From positions 1 to 35,756 of the forward strand of contig NZ_QEIO01000047.1 of the NCBI RefSeq assembly GCF_003336425.1: DNA of 35,756 bases. The letters run 5' to 3'. Below are positions 32,857-35,756 of the stretch, one piece after another. The position numbers and the translations under genes are program-made. Source of the stretch: Marinitenerispora sediminis. Its GTDB lineage: Bacteria; Actinomycetota; Actinomycetes; Streptosporangiales; Streptosporangiaceae. Every line of letters starts with the position of its first letter. Position 1 is the stretch's first letter. The notes under the pieces are model-generated. The model had not been told where the DNA came from, made no database searches, and saw nothing but the letters and a program-made list of their open reading frames with translations.

Positions 32857-33501
32857 TCAGCACCGGGTGTCGAGCACGTTCTGCAGCGCCGACCGCTCCG
32901 CGGAGTCCACGCTGAGGTTCCACACGTACTTCACGTTGATCCAGCTGCGGACGTAGGTGCAGTGGATGGAGGTCGACGGCGGCAGCCACTCGGAGGGGTC
33001 CTTGTCGCCCTTCGACTGGTTGCTGGAGCCGGACACCGCCCACAGCTGCGGGGTGTCCAGGTCGTTGGCGAACGACTGGCGCCGACTGGTCGTCCAGGTG
33101 TCCGCGCCAGAGCGCCACGCCTCGGCGAGCGGCACCATGTGGTCGATCTGCACCTGCGAGGGCGTGCTCGTCCGCACGCCGTCGTAGGGGCTGGTCCACG
33201 TCCCTGATGTCGGGTAGCAGTCGTTGCCCACGGTGACGTTGGCGCCGTCGCGGCGCAGTACGTACTCGCGGGCGTTGCAGTTGCCCTCCACGGCGATCCA
33301 GTGCGGGAACAGGTCGCGGTCGTAGGCGGAGCCCGCGCCCTCGGACTCGACCGTCAGCGCCGCGAGCTGGCTGCGGGCCTGCGAGAGGCTCGGCGGCGGA
33401 GGCGGGGCGGCCGACGCCGGCGGCGCCAGGCCCAGGGCGAGGAGCAGGGACGCCGCGGTGGCCGTGAACAGGCCGGCGGCGCGGGCGACAGGGGATCGCA
33501 T
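32857..33501 (-). CDS. Secreted HNH (DUF1524-type) nuclease
   Basis: 214-aa exported protein. The signal peptide is MRSPVARAAG followed by a hydrophobic stretch and APPASAA, with likely cleavage near residue 31. A Pro-rich linker follows. The HNH core is QIDHMVPLAEAW (Asp120, His121), then FANDLDTPQLWAVSGSSNQSKGDKDPSEW with Asn161 and Lys164, the DUF1524/GmrSD-like metal-dependent nuclease pattern. Four Cys (75, 95, 181, 214) could form disulphides outside the cell. ATG 33501 gives a textbook signal peptide and has GGAGA upstream; an earlier in-frame ATG would bury it behind an extra tail. Similar secreted nucleases are common in streptomycetes. Nutrient DNA use or cell-death-related DNA breakdown are possible roles. 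Confidence 0.88.
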   Translation of the reverse strand: MRSPVARAAGLFTATAASLLLALGLAPPASAAPPPPPSLSQARSQLAALTVESEGAGSAYDRDLFPHWIAVEGNCNAREYVLRRDGANVTVGNDCYPTSGTWTSPYDGVRTSTPSQVQIDHMVPLAEAWRSGADTWTTSRRQSFANDLDTPQLWAVSGSSNQSKGDKDPSEWLPPSTSIHCTYVRSWINVKYVWNLSVDSAERSALQNVLDTRC

Positions 33502-33829
33502 CGGGGTCTCCAAGCGTGAGCGGGGGGTGCTTTCGGACGTAGACACCTTCATCTGCGGGAGCGGCCCAGGCAATAGCGGTGCGTGAATAACGGGTTACAT
33601 AGGGCGTCCGGATGTGGCCACGGGGGGCGGGTTTCGGACGGTGTGGCGCTGCGCCCCGCCGCGCCCGGCGGCCGACACTCCGCGGTGGGAGAACGGCCCT
33701 GCCAGCGTGGGGTGCCTGGCCAGCCGGCGGCATCGCCGCAGCGGACGAGCGGATACCGTAGAGGGCGTCCGAGCGGGCCGCCAGCCCGCGGGCGGGCCAG
33801 CACGTCACCAGAGCGACGGAAAGACCACA
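33502..33829. other. Divergent spacer between nuclease gene and tyrS
   Basis: About 330 nt that should hold both promoters. An AT-rich patch around 33571-33600 is the likely nuclease promoter area. A -10-like TACCGT at 33754-33759 could serve tyrS, about 70 nt before its start. A GC repeat lies around 33785-33797. No T-box or other recognised tyrS leader, and no gene, was seen. Confidence 0.4.
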
Positions 33830-35131
33830 GTGACTGACATCATCGACGAACTGGAATGGCGCGGGGTGCTCGCGCAGACGACCGACCTTGACGAACTTCG
33901 CAAGGCGCTCGCCGATGGTCCGGTCACCGTCTATTGCGGCTTCGACCCGACAGCGGGCAGCCTGCACGTCGGGCACCTCACCCAGATCCTCACCCTCGCC
34001 CGCTTCCAGCGCGCCGGCCACCGGCCCATCGCCCTGGTCGGCGGCGGGACCGGCCTGATCGGCGACCCCAAGCCGAACGCTGAGCGCAGCCTCAACTCGG
34101 TGGAGACGGTCGAGCAGTGGGTCGGCGTGCTGGGGAGCCAGCTCTCCGCCTTCCTGCGGTTCGCGCCCGACGGCGCCACCCCGGAGCCGACCGACGCCGT
34201 GCTCGCGAACAACCGCGACTGGCTGGGACCGCTCTCCGCCATCGAGCTGCTGCGCGACGTCGGCAAGCACTTCAGCGTCAACCAGATGCTGGCCCGGGAG
34301 ACGGTGCGGTCCCGGCTGGACGGCGCCGGCATGAGCTTCACCGAGTTCAGCTACGTGCTGCTTCAGTCCTACGACTACGTCGAGCTCTACCGCCGCTACG
34401 GGTGCACCCTGCAGACCGGCGGCAGCGACCAGTGGGGCAACATCACCTCGGGGCTCGACCTCATCCGCCGCCTCACCGGAAACGAGCCGCACGGCCCGGC
34501 GCACGGCCTGACCACCAACCTGCTGACCAAGGCCGACGGCGCGAAGTTCGGCAAGACCGAGACCGGCACGGTGTGGCTGGACCCGGAGCTCACCAGCCCG
34601 TACGCGTTCTACCAGTTCTGGTTCAACGCCGACGACCGCGACGTCGTGCGCTACCTGCGGGTGTTCAGCTTCCGCGACCGCGCCGAGATCGAGGAGCTGG
34701 AGCGCCAGACCGCCGAGCGGCCCGCGGCCCGCGCCGCCCAGCGGGCGCTGGCGGAGGAACTCACCACGCTGGTGCACGGCGCGGAGGAGTGCCGCAAGGT
34801 GATCGAGGCCAGCCGGGCGCTGTTCGGCCAGGGGGACCTCGCCGCGCTCGACCCGGCCACTCTGGGGGCGGCACTGGCCGAGGTCCCCAACACCGAGGCG
34901 GCCGGACCGGCGGAGTCGCTGCCGCCGGTGGTCGACCTGCTCGCCGCGACGGGGCTGGTCCCCAGCAAGTCGGCGGCCCGCCGTGCGGTCCAGGAGGGCG
35001 GGGCCTACCTGAACAACACCAAGGTCACCGACGTGGACGCGCGGGTGTCGGAGGTCGACCTGCTGCACGGGCGCTACCTCGTGCTGCGGCGCGGCAAGCG
35101 CAACGTCGGCGGGGTGCTGCTGCGCCCGTAA
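33830..35131 (+). CDS. tyrS: Tyrosine-tRNA ligase
   Basis: Class I synthetase charging tRNA-Tyr; 433 aa, cytosolic. The N-terminal catalytic domain begins VTVYCGFDPTAGSLHVGHL, with the HIGH motif as HVGH (46-49). GGGTGLIGDP and QTGGSDQWGNI (tyrosine/ATP pocket) follow. The KMSKS loop appears as KFGKT (239-243), normal for this subtype. A C-terminal S4 domain reads GLVPSKSAARRAVQEGGAYLNN. The start is GTG 33830 with GGAAAG six nt upstream and the family-like MTDIIDELEWRG; the frame is open further upstream, but that sequence is not TyrRS-like. It lies just before an rRNA operon leader, separated by a terminator. Confidence 0.97.
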   Translation: MTDIIDELEWRGVLAQTTDLDELRKALADGPVTVYCGFDPTAGSLHVGHLTQILTLARFQRAGHRPIALVGGGTGLIGDPKPNAERSLNSVETVEQWVGVLGSQLSAFLRFAPDGATPEPTDAVLANNRDWLGPLSAIELLRDVGKHFSVNQMLARETVRSRLDGAGMSFTEFSYVLLQSYDYVELYRRYGCTLQTGGSDQWGNITSGLDLIRRLTGNEPHGPAHGLTTNLLTKADGAKFGKTETGTVWLDPELTSPYAFYQFWFNADDRDVVRYLRVFSFRDRAEIEELERQTAERPAARAAQRALAEELTTLVHGAEECRKVIEASRALFGQGDLAALDPATLGAALAEVPNTEAAGPAESLPPVVDLLAATGLVPSKSAARRAVQEGGAYLNNTKVTDVDARVSEVDLLHGRYLVLRRGKRNVGGVLLRP

Positions 35132-35150
35132 CCGGAGCGCATCCGCCGCG

Positions 35151-35186
35151 GGGTGCCTGTCCGAGCCGTGACTCGGGCGGGCACCC
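35151..35186 (+). terminator. Terminator after tyrS
   Basis: A 15-bp stem (35151-35165 with 35172-35186, two G-U pairs) with a 6-nt loop starts 20 nt after the tyrS stop. It should isolate tyrS from the rRNA operon. No T-tract. The region 35187-35418 after it shows no gene. Confidence 0.7.
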
Positions 35187-35418
35187 TCCGTCGTCCGCGC
35201 CCCCAAGCGGGAGCCGCCGGCGAGGAGGGCGGCCGAGAAGAATCTTTGGCGGGGACGTGTTTAGCCAAGGAACGGCAGGGGCAGGTATGCCACTGCGACA
35301 AACAAACCTGACGTACCGCGCGGGCCCTCCCCGGCCCGGGTGAGCGCGGGTGGCGCGGGGCCTGCTGCAAGGCCCGCAGTCCGGCACCAGGACCTCCGTC
35401 CGGGGCCCGGGTGCTGAT

Positions 35419-35447
35419 TTGACGCCCCTGTGCGCGGAGCCTATTGT
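35419..35447 (+). promoter_or_regulatory. rRNA operon promoter, upstream copy
   Basis: TTGACG (35419-35424), a 17-nt spacer and TATTGT (35442-35447) make the best main-sigma promoter in the window. It reads towards the rRNA leader at the window end. Transcription should begin near 35454. Confidence 0.7.
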
Positions 35448-35453
35448 TACCCA

Positions 35454-35756
35454 TGCCCCACGGGGCGGCCGGTGGTCGAGGACCCCGGCGGCAGGACCGT
35501 AGGGCAGCAATCCGAGGATCACCGGCGGACGCACTCGCCGAAGCTGGTAATCTCTTCTCTTGGGTCTCCGACAAGAGATTTCGGAAATGTTTATCAGAAG
35601 ATTTTCGAGGAAACGCCGATTTGGCGGAACCAAGAAGACCTGATAAATTGGAGACACAACAAAGCGGAGACGCCGCCTCGATAGAAGAGCGGGACCGGTT
35701 GGATCTGGTCGGCTTGTATACGGGTTAGCGGTTGCTTCTTGAGAACTCAACAGCGC
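35454..35756 (+). promoter_or_regulatory. Leader of an rRNA operon (16S gene beyond window)
   Basis: The sequence becomes AT-richer and ends with TTGCTTCTTGAGAACTCAA. From memory the TTGAGAACTCAACAG segment (35739-35753) is a conserved element shortly upstream of 16S rRNA genes in actinobacteria, part of the processing/antitermination region. TTGAG-AA-CTCAA is an inverted repeat, and TGCTTCTT (35733-35740) resembles boxA. An 8-bp stem (35549-35556/35573-35580) lies earlier in the leader. The 16S gene itself is not in the window. Confidence 0.7.
35621..35649 (+). promoter_or_regulatory. rRNA operon promoter, downstream copy
   Basis: TTGGCG (35621-35626), a 17-nt spacer and TAAATT (35644-35649) form a second promoter candidate in an unusually AT-rich stretch. 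Tandem promoters are usual for actinobacterial rRNA operons. The -35 lies in a small CGCC/GGCG repeat (35614-35626). Confidence 0.55.

Noticed and set aside
32849-35206. Long minus-strand frame spanning the nuclease gene and tyrS
   Set aside because: It overlaps the nuclease out of frame and runs antisense to tyrS; composition is typical of a shadow frame.

Overview
The window is about 36 kb of very GC-rich, densely packed DNA from an actinobacterium. Three things point there: the gene order infC-rpmI-rplT / rRNA methyltransferase / histidine kinase / pheS-pheT / argCJBDFRGH, the common GTG and TTG starts, and two 'conservon' signalling loci. This order is shared by streptomycetes and their relatives. 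I favour a member of the Streptosporangiales (Nocardiopsis-like), but only on general impression. No rRNA or tRNA gene lies inside the window, although it ends in the leader of an rRNA operon.

Region 1 (1-5272) is housekeeping. It holds the 3' part of mltG, then aroE, then infC-rpmI-rplT and a SpoU-type 23S rRNA methyltransferase. infC has an attenuator-like leader and appears to start at ATC. The infC-rpmI spacer carries a row of perfect hairpins. Region 2 (5273-7678) is a divergent SDR oxidoreductase / LysR regulator pair with a good LysR box. It looks inserted between the methyltransferase and the kinase that usually adjoin. Region 3 (7679-12498) is a soluble PAS histidine kinase without a response regulator, followed by pheS and pheT. 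A strong terminator follows pheT.

Region 4 (12499-15606) is accessory: a MarR regulator with a palindrome over its start, a DAO-type FAD oxidoreductase, and the decayed remains of what looks like an antitoxin/toxin gene pair. Region 5 (15588-24433) is a complete arginine operon, argC-J-B-D-F-R-G-H. Two ARG-box-like sites overlap the -10 of the argC promoter. Most of these genes overlap by 4-8 nt. ArgJ recycles the acetyl group, so no separate argA is needed here.

Region 6 (24821-32778) is the most distinctive. A full conservon (NIT-domain sensor kinase, roadblock protein, DUF742 protein, Ras-like GTPase) is followed by an apparently leaderless gene for a CbiX-like protein that lacks the first chelatase histidine. 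After it comes a second NIT kinase + DUF742 pair with no roadblock or GTPase partner of its own. Region 7 (32803-35756) has a long-stem hairpin, a secreted HNH nuclease on the minus strand, tyrS with its terminator, and two promoter candidates plus the leader of an rRNA operon whose 16S gene should begin just beyond the window.

The strongest leads for something undescribed are the split or duplicated conservon with the degenerate chelatase-like protein between its parts, the structured RNA of the infC operon, and the decayed toxin-antitoxin pair upstream of argC.
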